A DNA stretch of 56,920 nt from a virus, in IMG/VR virus record IMGVR_UViG_3300039159_000083, positions 1-56,920 of that record; one strand, 5' to 3'. Made by a program: the position numbers and the translations under genes. Positions 44,203-53,535 of the stretch are shown here, piece by piece. The first letter of the stretch is position 1. Each line of letters begins with the position of its first letter. Under the pieces are notes generated by a model. It saw only the letters and a program-made list of their open reading frames with translations, was not told the origin of the DNA and did no database searches.

Positions 44203-45489
44203 TTATGGCCTTCCTATCTCTGCTCTGTATTCTGCTGTCTCCTCGTTCTTCTCATATGATAGTTGTTCTTTACTATCCTCAAATTGAAGTACTCCTGCTG
44301 GATTAATATTGGAACTATTCTCATTAGAACCTACTCTCACTTCAAAGTGAAGATGGACTCCGGTACTACCTCCAGTGGTTCCTTCTATACCCAATACAGT
44401 ACCAGCTTTAACCTCTTGTCCTTCTGCTACAAGTACCTTAAAGAAGTGCATATACCTAGTCCATATCTTATTAGGGTGTTCTACTTCAATAAAATTACCT
44501 GCCCCACCAGCCTGATAACTTACTAATATTACTTTCCCATCTAAAGGACTAACTATATTAGCTCCACTCACCCCATCAGGGCTAACTGAAGCCAGGTCTA
44601 CCCCATTATGATTAGGCCTTCTTACAGATCTATAAGTACCTCTAAGTGAAAATAGTACTCCTACACCATTACTAGCATCATCTCTAAGAGGCCAAGCAAG
44701 AAGACCATTAGGTAGATTAACTGGCACCTTAAGTAAGGTAGCCTGACCACTGGCCCCTGGTTTAGTAAGTGTCCCTCCAGAAGTAAGGGATGTGCCAGCA
44801 CCAAAGCCTGCTACTGCTTTCATATTACATCCAGTAGTTATCTTAGCAAAGGAAAATGTATAATCAAACTTAGGGCAATCACTTCTAGTAGCAGAGAAAG
44901 AAGAGTTACCAGCTACTAGGTCAGCATTACTAGATAATGAGGATGGGCTACCATTAGATACTTTAGAAGAGCCTGGTAAGGGTTTACCATTAAACTTCTG
45001 GAAGGTAGCTACTACCTCTTGAGTGGTCTTAGTTCCTTGACCTTTATATCTATATGGAGGTAAAGAAGCCCATTCCCAAGCTAATCCTGCTGGTAAGGCT
45101 CCAGATTTATTAGCACCATCTCCTGATAATGCCCCTACCACATCTCCTTCTATTACTCTATTAAGAACCCCTCTTTGTTCCATACGGATTACAGCAGCTA
45201 GGTCTTGGTCTCTAGGGTTAGAGAAGTCTAAACCACCACCAGCGGCTCTATTAAGGTCATCCCATGTATTGCCACAGTATTGGTATCTACCTACGGCTCT
45301 AGGCCCATTAACATCAAAGCTGCAATCTGATCCTGGAAAGGGATGAGACTTACTATTAAGGGGAAGAGTAGAACCCCCAAAGGAACAACCATAGTTATCG
45401 TCACACCCTTCTGCTTCTGCTATGGTATTAAGCATAGCTATTACATTAGGATTCTTTAGTAAGGATTCATAATACTCTCTATTAGCCAT
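44203..45489 (-). CDS. Tail lysin: GH104-type muramidase fused to M23 peptidase
   Basis: 428 residues. Domain 1 (about 15-168) matches lambda endolysin-type transglycosylases: IAEAEGCD with likely catalytic Glu27, GPRAVGRYQY (62-71), DFSNPRDQDLAAV, GVLNRVIEGDVVGAL and the AWEWASLPPYRY segment. A Ser/Gly linker (about 170-205) follows. Domain 2 (about 260-405) is a zinc M23 endopeptidase: NHNGVDLA (His294, Asp298), His348 in RYMHFF, and HLHFEV (His379, His381). No signal peptide. It sits among hub and baseplate genes, so it is probably carried on the virion to open the cell wall at infection, not the exit endolysin; a double use cannot be excluded. Confidence 0.93.
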   Translation of the reverse strand: MANREYYESLLKNPNVIAMLNTIAEAEGCDDNYGCSFGGSTLPLNSKSHPFPGSDCSFDVNGPRAVGRYQYCGNTWDDLNRAAGGGLDFSNPRDQDLAAVIRMEQRGVLNRVIEGDVVGALSGDGANKSGALPAGLAWEWASLPPYRYKGQGTKTTQEVVATFQKFNGKPLPGSSKVSNGSPSSLSSNADLVAGNSSFSATRSDCPKFDYTFSFAKITTGCNMKAVAGFGAGTSLTSGGTLTKPGASGQATLLKVPVNLPNGLLAWPLRDDASNGVGVLFSLRGTYRSVRRPNHNGVDLASVSPDGVSGANIVSPLDGKVILVSYQAGGAGNFIEVEHPNKIWTRYMHFFKVLVAEGQEVKAGTVLGIEGTTGGSTGVHLHFEVRVGSNENSSNINPAGVLQFEDSKEQLSYEKNEETAEYRAEIGRP

Positions 45490-45490
45490 A

Positions 45491-47338
45491 TTACTTATTC
45501 TCCTTAAATGGGTTGGGGGAAGTAGTTCCAGGTAACTCTTTAATATCTTCTTGAGTAAGCCCTATTTCACCTTTAGCACCTTGTCTACTAAGTTCTTTAG
45601 TAAGTGCCTCTATAGAGAGAGAACGCGGGTCTCTTCTACTACCAGAGTTATCTATTAGGTAATGAGTAGTAATACGGGATAGGTCTACCTTACTATTAAT
45701 AATGAGATGAGCTAAAGATACATATTGTTCTTTAGTATATCCAGCATGACCATCTGCTTCTGTATAAGGTTCTGGACTCTCTAAAGAGTAATGGATGGCA
45801 AAGTTATTAACAGAACACTTAACACTATTACTAGTAGAACAACCCTTATTAGCCAAGGTCTTTCTAATATCTATAGGTATACAATCTGTCTCTTCATTTC
45901 CTAGAGGAGAACTATAAGAGTCACAAAATGAGTCGGGCCCTTTACTTATAGAAGGATAAGAAGAACATCCTGCACCATAAGCATTATCTTTCTCATCTAC
46001 TAATCTAACTATAGTGCCTTCCCTTTTGATAAGGGCATGATAAGCAACATAAGAATCAGAAGCTGCTATATGAGCTAGGGCAGAAGCACCTGTAGATGCA
46101 GTTTCATGGAGAACTAATAAAGGTTTAAACTTACTAGGTGTTCTCTTAGCATAATTACAAGTTCCTACTTGACCTTTTTCTTCTTTAGGTTTACCTGTTA
46201 TAGAGGTTGTCTCTGAGGGATTATCTTTCATGGAGGAAGCTATCTGGGTACTAACCATAGTTCCTTTATTACATTGTTCTGCAGCTTCTCTATAAATGGT
46301 AGCTAGTTTCTTAGCTTGGTCTAGGTGATACCCAGTAGGGGCCCACTCGTTATAATCAATTGATATAACATCTGTGTTACTTACCTTGTTTATATCAGAG
46401 CTAGTAGGAGAAGGAGCCGGAGGTTTCTTAGTAGCTGGAGAGGCTATAAAAGAAGGGTCTTCCATATCCATATTCTCCTCCTTAGGTATAACTCCTTTCT
46501 TATCACTTCTTACATCTTTAATAATAGGATTATCCATAGACTCTTCTTTAGGTGAAGCACTTGGATTATCTATCCCTAAGTAATCTAATGATTTATCTAT
46601 GAGACAGAGATAGTAATGACAGGCTTCATTAAGAGATTGACATCTACTACTACCATTAGCATTAGTAATAATGATTAACTCTTTATCAGCATAATAAACT
46701 TGAGAACCAGAAGAGTATTGAACTATATCTCCATTCTTATTCTTTATTTCTATAGAGGCTACTTGAGGGCTGGCTTGTCTTTGAGCTATTAAGTCTTTAT
46801 GGTATTTAGGGTCATCAAATGGAGTGGCTAGGTTCTTACCTCCCACTATATGAATCCATGAGTCTGGCTGTGCTATACGTGAAGGATGTATAGAAGCTTG
46901 TGCAGCAGCTTTAGTAGTAGATATGGTATCAGCATAAGTCTTGAAGGGTTTATCACCATTACCATCACGAAGGAAATCATTATAGATTCCATTGGTATAG
47001 AAAGAACCTATAATAACTGAATCTTCTATCTTGCCATTCTTAGACATTAGAAAAATGGGGTCACCTTCTTCTAATGGTGAGTATACTCCTACCCCATCAA
47101 AGGAAGCACCTACTACTAATCTTTTACATGCACGAAGAATAATTCCATTACCAGAGACATCCTTATAATCATTAAGCTGTACATCATAATGTTGGCTAAT
47201 ATGATGATGATCAGTAACATTAACTATCTTTCCAGATAGTAATCTATTATCACCACGGATAACTCTTTGGTCAGTCCTTACATTATTCTCAGTCCAAGAT
47301 AGATAGGTACTACCTGCTAAACCAAATGCATTATTCAT
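45491..47338 (-). CDS. Tail spike OB-fold fused to N-acetylmuramoyl-L-alanine amidase
   Basis: 615 residues, ATG 47336-47338, 2 bases after the hub stop. The N-terminus (about 33-118) resembles the OB-fold of gp5/V spikes: SGKIVNVTDHHHISQHYDVQ, then EGDPIFLMSKNG and DSVIIGSFYTNG. A long linker (about 255-400) is Pro/Lys/Ser-rich. The C-terminal domain (about 403-585) is amidase_2: LLVLHETAS (His411), YHALIKREGTIVRLVDE (433-449), NFAIHYSLE, and THYLIDNSGSRRDP (His559, Asp570), fitting the three zinc ligands. It cuts the bond between MurNAc and the peptide stem. With the next gene the tail tip carries three different wall-cleaving activities. Confidence 0.88.
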   Translation of the reverse strand: MNNAFGLAGSTYLSWTENNVRTDQRVIRGDNRLLSGKIVNVTDHHHISQHYDVQLNDYKDVSGNGIILRACKRLVVGASFDGVGVYSPLEEGDPIFLMSKNGKIEDSVIIGSFYTNGIYNDFLRDGNGDKPFKTYADTISTTKAAAQASIHPSRIAQPDSWIHIVGGKNLATPFDDPKYHKDLIAQRQASPQVASIEIKNKNGDIVQYSSGSQVYYADKELIIITNANGSSRCQSLNEACHYYLCLIDKSLDYLGIDNPSASPKEESMDNPIIKDVRSDKKGVIPKEENMDMEDPSFIASPATKKPPAPSPTSSDINKVSNTDVISIDYNEWAPTGYHLDQAKKLATIYREAAEQCNKGTMVSTQIASSMKDNPSETTSITGKPKEEKGQVGTCNYAKRTPSKFKPLLVLHETASTGASALAHIAASDSYVAYHALIKREGTIVRLVDEKDNAYGAGCSSYPSISKGPDSFCDSYSSPLGNEETDCIPIDIRKTLANKGCSTSNSVKCSVNNFAIHYSLESPEPYTEADGHAGYTKEQYVSLAHLIINSKVDLSRITTHYLIDNSGSRRDPRSLSIEALTKELSRQGAKGEIGLTQEDIKELPGTTSPNPFKENK

Positions 47339-47340
47339 TA

Positions 47341-49263
47341 TTAATAATCCGCTATCATTTCTACTTTAGTTGTGTAGCCACTCTCATTACCCTGAGCAAA
47401 GATGTTATGTTGTATTGACCTTATCTTATAAACAGGTAATACTAAATCTCCAGTAGGTAATCTACCTATTTGCAACTTCTTTATTTCTTCTCTAGCTATT
47501 TCATTAGAAGCAGGATTCTTTAGAGAGGTGCCCGCAGCATCAAAGATTGTTTTATTAGATTCATCACTAAGAGATTCCCATCTTCTTTGTTGTTCCTCTA
47601 AAAGTTCTATAGACTTTTTAGTACCAGGATTAACTGAGGTAGCAAAGTCATGAAGTATAGAGTTATATATTCTAACCGCCTCACCTGGATAGAAGGTTGG
47701 GTCTCCTAATACAGTCATCTGAATAGCCGCCAATTCTCTACTAAATCTTCTAGCTTGGGCAAGACCTACTATAAGAGCGGCTCCTGCTGGATTACCTTCA
47801 TAACTAGATAAGTTTCCATCATAAAGAACATTATTCCTACATGGTGGAGTAACCTTTCTACCTTCTAGATTCCAATTATTAGCCTCAATAGCCATCTGTA
47901 TATTATCCATAAAGTCTCCATAAGTACCTCCAGATTGAGAATCTACTACTACATACCTATTAAAGGTACCTAGAGAAGATGAGGCTACTCTCATATCTAT
48001 AATCATCTGATTACTTAAAGGGGGACTATCTGATTGATCTTTAGGATAAGTCTTAAAGAAGTAGGTTCTATACATTCTATTGGGGTCATAGAAACCTGAG
48101 GTATCTATACTAGAAGGAGCAAATATAAAGTCTCCATTTACATGTGAGGCATAGAAATCAGTAAATCTCTCTTCTGTATCTCCTAAATATCTAATAATTT
48201 CTATAGGAGACTTATCTAGTATCTGGAAGACTGCACTACCATTACCTTTTCTATAAGGAGGTCTCTGCACCCACATATGGAATCTAGGAGCAGCCTCAGG
48301 ATGCATTATCTTAAACATGGCAGCTCTCACCCAACCAGCAGGGTCAGCAGGTGGTGTATTCTTAACTGCGGCACTAGTACCTATATTGGAATAACCTGTA
48401 AACTTCTTAGCTCCCTTTTTAGGGTCTCCTATTACTCGCCTCCAACAACTCTTATTATCTTGCTCAATTAATGTAGCTCCAGTAGCAGCCTGGGCTACTT
48501 GTAGGAGTATCTGATCTCTATTACCAGTAGCTAGTCCTCCTGACCCTTCATCACTTGGTTTCTGACTTTTATCAAAGAGTTGTGAACCTTGTAGAGAAGG
48601 AATAGAAATGATTTTAGTATCAGAGAAGATACGGGCTCTATCTCTACAATGAAGGATACATTGAACGCCCTTATCTACTATTACATTTACCGTATCTATG
48701 AATCCCCAGAAGATAGGAGCTAAGGGTCTGGTATGGTCTGTCTTAAATATGTATTCACCCTCAGGAGCACATATAGGATTACCATTACTATCATTACCTA
48801 AACCCTCAGGACATAAATCTATAGGGTATTGATCTAATAGGTCAGCACATATAGGAGTAGTAGGCCCATCAATCCATCCTGCATATATTCTTATTTCATC
48901 TTCATAGGTTAAATAAGGATAATTACCTCCTCTATAACTAGATAGATCTGGTAAGTTAGGTACTCTATCTGATACTTCAGGTAAGTTAATAGTAAGAATT
49001 ATCTGAGCAGTAGATACACTCCAATCTCTAACTGTAGTGACCTTAACTGATTTTATTACCCAGCATAAAGGTCTATCAATCATGCTATCTATATTAGTCC
49101 AATCACTTTTAGGATATAACTTACTAAGTCTATCCATATCCCAGAAGTTATCCTTATAACCATATTGGGTGGTAAATAATATGGGTTGAATAGCATTATT
49201 CATCCCTGCATATGTGATAGCGGCTGCTGGTAATCTAGTCTGGTCACTATAGTATTTAGTCAT
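47341..49263 (-). CDS. Baseplate hub protein
   Basis: 640 residues, ATG 49261-49263. The order of features fits gp27/D-like hub proteins: strands with CWVIKSVKVTTVRDWSVSTA (68-87), YEDEIRIYAGW (about 120-130), FWGFIDTVNVIVDKGVQCIL (about 185-204) with CRDRARIFSD, and a late FYPGEAVRIYNSIL near 545 where hub proteins define local axes. It would join the tube end to the spike encoded next. First gene after the terminator at 49311-49334. A possible -10 (TATAAT) is present upstream; the ribosome site is weak. Confidence 0.85.
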   Translation of the reverse strand: MTKYYSDQTRLPAAAITYAGMNNAIQPILFTTQYGYKDNFWDMDRLSKLYPKSDWTNIDSMIDRPLCWVIKSVKVTTVRDWSVSTAQIILTINLPEVSDRVPNLPDLSSYRGGNYPYLTYEDEIRIYAGWIDGPTTPICADLLDQYPIDLCPEGLGNDSNGNPICAPEGEYIFKTDHTRPLAPIFWGFIDTVNVIVDKGVQCILHCRDRARIFSDTKIISIPSLQGSQLFDKSQKPSDEGSGGLATGNRDQILLQVAQAATGATLIEQDNKSCWRRVIGDPKKGAKKFTGYSNIGTSAAVKNTPPADPAGWVRAAMFKIMHPEAAPRFHMWVQRPPYRKGNGSAVFQILDKSPIEIIRYLGDTEERFTDFYASHVNGDFIFAPSSIDTSGFYDPNRMYRTYFFKTYPKDQSDSPPLSNQMIIDMRVASSSLGTFNRYVVVDSQSGGTYGDFMDNIQMAIEANNWNLEGRKVTPPCRNNVLYDGNLSSYEGNPAGAALIVGLAQARRFSRELAAIQMTVLGDPTFYPGEAVRIYNSILHDFATSVNPGTKKSIELLEEQQRRWESLSDESNKTIFDAAGTSLKNPASNEIAREEIKKLQIGRLPTGDLVLPVYKIRSIQHNIFAQGNESGYTTKVEMIADY

Positions 49264-49287
49264 GTTTCAATTTTATAAGCCTTATCT

Positions 49288-49293
49288 ATTATA
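49288..49293 (-). promoter_or_regulatory. Possible -10 box for the hub/lysin/baseplate operon
   Basis: TATAAT on the minus strand lies 25 bases before the hub ATG and just after the terminator of the tube gene. No -35 of the TTGACA type is present at the right distance, so this may be a phage-specific or chance match. Confidence 0.3.
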
Positions 49294-49310
49294 AGAGACT
49301 AGATATAAAA

Positions 49311-49334
49311 ACACCTGCCTATGTGGGCAGGTGT
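49311..49334 (-). terminator. Intrinsic terminator after the tail tube gene
   Basis: A perfect 9-base stem (ACACCTGCC with GGCAGGTGT) and a 6-base loop are followed by TTTTATATC on the minus strand. It is 39 bases past the tube stop. It isolates the sheath/tube unit, needed in high copy number, from the low-copy hub genes. Confidence 0.92.
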
Positions 49335-49372
49335 ATAGTTAATCATATTAAATTAGCCTTATGTATTTAGTC

Positions 49373-50128
49373 TTATGTACTTAAACCAGGAACTCCACTC
49401 TGAGAGTTTACAGTATTAAGATTAACACTACCAGCACCATCAGGTCCAAAGAATTGGCCATAACCAGTATCTCCTCTTTGTTCCTTAAACTTCTGGATGG
49501 TGGCGGGCACATAAGTAATACCCTCAGCTACACCTTCCCAACGAAGAGCGGCTACACGTCTACCAGGCATGATACCAAGAGAGACAGAGTCAACCTTACA
49601 TCTCATTAAGTCATATCTACCTTTAGCAGTAGCTTTCTCTCCTTGGTAGTAAGACTGTTGATCGAATAGGGAATACTCTTCAGCACCTCTTCTATAAGCT
49701 ACATCACCTTGTCTGTCTACCTTACCAAAGGTTTTATCTTCGTTCTGTATACTATTCTCAATTTCATGAGCATTAGCATCAAAGGAGATTTGGAAGCGAG
49801 GGCCTCTAGTAATAAATTGGTCTCTACGTAGAGCCTTAACTCCAAATGTCCTATAGATAAACTTCATATCTACCATCCCTTGCTCTAGAACCCAGGCTAC
49901 TTGAATCTCACCATTAAGGTGGATAGGTATTCTTTGTCCTAGTTCCAAGTAGGTCTCCGTAGCATCTCTAATGGAGATGGTGAGTGATTGAAACTTACCA
50001 AACCAGGCTACCTTACCAGTACAGACATCTTGTACCCATACTTCAAAGTCAAAACCTTGAAGTGGGTCAATACCTGCGTTATTAACTGGACTACAATAAA
50101 GCGTATCTTGTACTTGTTGATCGGGCAT
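49373..50128 (-). CDS. Tail tube protein
   Basis: 251 residues. Directly follows the sheath gene and precedes a strong terminator, the standard place of the tube gene. The pattern FDFEVWVQDVCTGKVAWFGK near residue 26, then LTISIRDATETYLELGQRIP (49-68) and GEIQVAWVLEQGMVDMKFIY, fits the beta-barrel strands of myovirus tube proteins. The length is at the upper end of the family. Hexamers of this protein stack to form the inner tube. ATG 50126-50128 is preceded by GATAGATAGAAG. Confidence 0.87.
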   Translation of the reverse strand: MPDQQVQDTLYCSPVNNAGIDPLQGFDFEVWVQDVCTGKVAWFGKFQSLTISIRDATETYLELGQRIPIHLNGEIQVAWVLEQGMVDMKFIYRTFGVKALRRDQFITRGPRFQISFDANAHEIENSIQNEDKTFGKVDRQGDVAYRRGAEEYSLFDQQSYYQGEKATAKGRYDLMRCKVDSVSLGIMPGRRVAALRWEGVAEGITYVPATIQKFKEQRGDTGYGQFFGPDGAGSVNLNTVNSQSGVPGLST

Positions 50129-50191
50129 ATCTTCTATCTATCCTTATATATATCCTTTACTTAATTAGTTATACTTCCTACTTAGTAGTTA

Positions 50192-52765
50192 TTACTGTGT
50201 AGGTCTTACCCCACCCTCAGCAGACCTTTGTAGATATACGTTAATATAATCTGCAGCATATAAAGGTAAGAAGCTTACAAATATATCAACTACCCCGGTA
50301 GTAACATCAGGAGATGAAACACCAGTAGGCAAGAAGTTACTAATCTCTCCATTCCTAGCTCTAGTAGACATATAAGCATCTATAGAAGTTGCTATTTGCC
50401 TACGTAGGAGGGATGTATTAGGCTCACTCTTATATTGTTGTAAGGATTGAAATAAGTCCATCCTAATCATGTCATAGGTACGTCTAATAGTAACTTTATC
50501 AAAGGCTGTATTAGAACTTAGGGTTCTACCATTAATAAAGTTATAAGAGAGTAATGAAGGGTCAAGGGCTATAATTTCTAACTTAGCATCTGTATAAATC
50601 TGTAGATGGCTCATAGCAGAATAAGCAAGAGTATCTATTTCAGATAAGCCATAAATAGGCCCTGCACTAGACCTAGCATTAGGCCCTACAAAGAAGGGTA
50701 TAGTAGCCAGCTTACCAGCATATACAGCATCAGGCGATAGACCAAACCTAGGAGCATTAGGTTGACCAGCATAAGTAGACCAACCAGCAATCATAACAGC
50801 ACGGGTTGATTCATAACCAATAGTTTCTAGCTTAGCTTGCTCAGGAGTAAGTCCTGGCTTAGCATTAAGAATGGCTATTCTCAATCCTTCTAGTTCAGTA
50901 GAAGATTCAGCCTGAGCTATAAGAGCAGATCTAACTACATTAGATTCATACTGACCAGGAGCTAAGACTATATGTACTGGCTGAGATCTGAGGATCTTAA
51001 GGGATCTTAGATAATCTTCTTCATCAGGTCTAGGGCCATCATAACCATCCTCTAAGGATACATTCTTAAGTCTCTCAGGACCAAAGTAATTAGTATGTCT
51101 TACATCCTCTGCATCATAGATAGATCTATCAGCAGGGGCCAATCTCATAGGACTCTTAGTTAAGAGATTAACATTAAAACTAATTCTATTAAGGGCTTTA
51201 GGTAAGAAGATTCCTCTTACATGCTTAGAACCATTAAGGGCTCTGATAATACCACTATCATCTGTATCAGAGAATGAGATCATGTATGACTCATCAGTGA
51301 TTGGTGGGTCATAATTATCTTTATTGAGGTCAACTATAGTAAGACGGAATCTAGTTCTATCTACAGGATACAGTGTTGCCCTAATAGAGTTACCCCAAGC
51401 ACCTTCTGAGGTAGCTATGAGACGAAGCATTGGAATTCCACCTAGGGAATAGAAGTCTCTAAAAGCTCTTCTAGGGCCGTCCTCACCGCCTCTCATAAAG
51501 GAAGTATTATAGAAACTATAATTACTAATAGAAAGACCTTCAGGGTTAGCAAAGTGGAAGACACTAATAGAATCAAAGCTTGATTGAATTGGTTTATTTA
51601 ACCAAACAACAGCTAGGGTTCCACCAAACTGAGGAACTTCTACTCTATCAACTTTAGTACCAGGTTGTACTAAGTTAAGATTAGGGTCAAGACCTGGAGC
51701 TTCTGGATCAAAAGGATTACTAATATTAGTAACAGTATAAAGACCGCTACCCTCAATCATTCTTACATCAGCACCTGGTTGAATATAATTAGCAAACTCA
51801 ATAGGTATTTGTATATACTTTTCTCCAGCAAAGAAGGCACACTCAGCCAATACTTCACCATCAGGTTCTTGAAGATCTACATAGTATGTATAGTTATTAC
51901 CTATCTTACCTTGTAGTTCTTCTTGTAACTCAAATACAATTCCACTATCAAATTCATTACTTTCTATTAGACCTAAAGGATCTACACCTTGAAGTGATTC
52001 TATAAAGGAAGTAACAACTTGGTTAGGTGTAGCTTCTTCATAAATAGGTATCTTGAAAGAATTAGAGTTAACCCTAATACTCCAGGTATCTTCAGGGCCC
52101 ACTTCAACTGGGTCATCTTGATTTAGAGTACCAAAGCTAATATAAAGACCATGATCTACGGCTAAGGGTAATCCAGAATCCTCATTAGTATTAAAGATTA
52201 TATGTCCATAAGGAAGCATATAGTTATTGCCATCTATAGGAGTAGGTTCTGTTTCATCCCACCATATAAGAGCTTCTACACCTAAGGGTATAAATACATA
52301 CTTAATAATAGCAAAACCTTCTTCATCTACTTCTGATACCTTAAACCAAAATCTACCAGAGTTAGCGCCAATATAAGAGCCACTGGTAAAGATATCAGTC
52401 TTTAGAACTTTACTTCCTTGGTTAACAATATTACCAATAAACTTAAGAGTAAGTAAGGCCGTATTATTCTTAGAGGAAATACCTGAGAAGCTAACATCTC
52501 CTTTAGCAGGTTTACCTCTACCTAATACTCTTACACAACCAAACTCTTTAGCTCCTTGATCCCAGGCAGCTTGGAAGGCCATTGAACCTACAGAAGTATC
52601 ACTCCCATAAGTATTAGCAAAGTCTGTATAGCCGCCAACATATTTAAAGGAGTTGGAAGGGCCTCTAGTAAAAGGTCCAACTATTCCTATTCTATTTCTA
52701 ACGTTAGGTCTGATAGGTGCGGTTGCTACTGGCAACTCAAAGAACTTAATTCTAGGTACTAGCAT
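50192..52765 (-). CDS. Contractile tail sheath protein
   Basis: 857 residues. N-terminus NRIGIVGPFTRGPSNSF (25-41) followed by a Tyr-Gly...Ser motif is typical of sheath proteins. The C-terminal region has the conserved helix RRTYDMIRMDLFQSLQQY (about 765-782) and the LRRQIATSIDAYM segment. The large size comes from an inserted middle region (about 110-420), probably surface domains. ATG 52763-52765 overlaps the preceding gene by 7 bases. It forms the contractile outer cylinder around the tube made by the next gene. Confidence 0.95.
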   Translation of the reverse strand: MLVPRIKFFELPVATAPIRPNVRNRIGIVGPFTRGPSNSFKYVGGYTDFANTYGSDTSVGSMAFQAAWDQGAKEFGCVRVLGRGKPAKGDVSFSGISSKNNTALLTLKFIGNIVNQGSKVLKTDIFTSGSYIGANSGRFWFKVSEVDEEGFAIIKYVFIPLGVEALIWWDETEPTPIDGNNYMLPYGHIIFNTNEDSGLPLAVDHGLYISFGTLNQDDPVEVGPEDTWSIRVNSNSFKIPIYEEATPNQVVTSFIESLQGVDPLGLIESNEFDSGIVFELQEELQGKIGNNYTYYVDLQEPDGEVLAECAFFAGEKYIQIPIEFANYIQPGADVRMIEGSGLYTVTNISNPFDPEAPGLDPNLNLVQPGTKVDRVEVPQFGGTLAVVWLNKPIQSSFDSISVFHFANPEGLSISNYSFYNTSFMRGGEDGPRRAFRDFYSLGGIPMLRLIATSEGAWGNSIRATLYPVDRTRFRLTIVDLNKDNYDPPITDESYMISFSDTDDSGIIRALNGSKHVRGIFLPKALNRISFNVNLLTKSPMRLAPADRSIYDAEDVRHTNYFGPERLKNVSLEDGYDGPRPDEEDYLRSLKILRSQPVHIVLAPGQYESNVVRSALIAQAESSTELEGLRIAILNAKPGLTPEQAKLETIGYESTRAVMIAGWSTYAGQPNAPRFGLSPDAVYAGKLATIPFFVGPNARSSAGPIYGLSEIDTLAYSAMSHLQIYTDAKLEIIALDPSLLSYNFINGRTLSSNTAFDKVTIRRTYDMIRMDLFQSLQQYKSEPNTSLLRRQIATSIDAYMSTRARNGEISNFLPTGVSSPDVTTGVVDIFVSFLPLYAADYINVYLQRSAEGGVRPTQ

Positions 52766-53535
52766 TTGGCATGTCTCTCTGGTACTTGTGTGTATGGTTT
52801 AGGTGCTTCATCTGGCATTACATGAAGATTAATATCTTTGATCTTATGGAGGAATTTATCTCTCCAGCCTCTAGATACATAAGAATCTATTCTTATTAAT
52901 GCTTCTCCTTCATGAAAATAGATCTCTTTCTTTTTCTCCCAGGGCACAGACCTTAGGTTAATAAGGAGTAATTCGATAGAATCTACTTCTATAAAGGGTT
53001 GATATACTGCCTTATGAATGGGATCTTCTATTACTAATCTTAGTATCTCTAAGTAGTTACCTATAATGTCAGCACCTGGATTTATCTGTAACTCTACATT
53101 CTTCTTAGAGAAAGAGGTAAGCAGTATTTGATTTGGATGAGTTGCTGCTTCCCTATTAACTAATGTAATATCATCTCCTTCTACTTGATTACCTAGTATT
53201 AAATTAGAGTAATGAAACTTTATTACGAAGTGATAAACAGCTTGATCATTTCCATCAGGGCCTAAATTATGTGGTGAGAATAAGGCACTCACATTATGAC
53301 TGGAAGGGTCTGGAGCTGTAGGAGGATCTTGATAATGAGGAAATATAGAACATGCTAAACCAGATTCTAGCTCTATCCCATTGAATAACTTATACCTTTC
53401 TATCTCTACCCTTTCTTTAGTAATAGGATGAAATACTGGGGGATTAATAATAAGAGGATGATTAGCTATATATTTAAATAGAGCTTTATTCAAATAGCTA
53501 AGTGAAGGTACTGGAGAGGTAATAAGATCTATCAT
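52759..53535 (-). CDS. Probable tail terminator or connector protein
   Basis: 258 residues, ATG 53533-53535, immediately upstream of the sheath. N-terminal helix (YLNKALFKYIANHPLI) and strands with YHFVIKFHYSNLIL, then a LEILRLVIED helix, resemble the layout of small tail-completion proteins, though it is larger than most. There is no sequence signature I can name. The position before sheath in an operon that begins with head-side genes supports a neck or tail-terminator role. Confidence 0.55.
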   Translation of the reverse strand: MIDLITSPVPSLSYLNKALFKYIANHPLIINPPVFHPITKERVEIERYKLFNGIELESGLACSIFPHYQDPPTAPDPSSHNVSALFSPHNLGPDGNDQAVYHFVIKFHYSNLILGNQVEGDDITLVNREAATHPNQILLTSFSKKNVELQINPGADIIGNYLEILRLVIEDPIHKAVYQPFIEVDSIELLLINLRSVPWEKKKEIYFHEGEALIRIDSYVSRGWRDKFLHKIKDINLHVMPDEAPKPYTQVPERHAKC

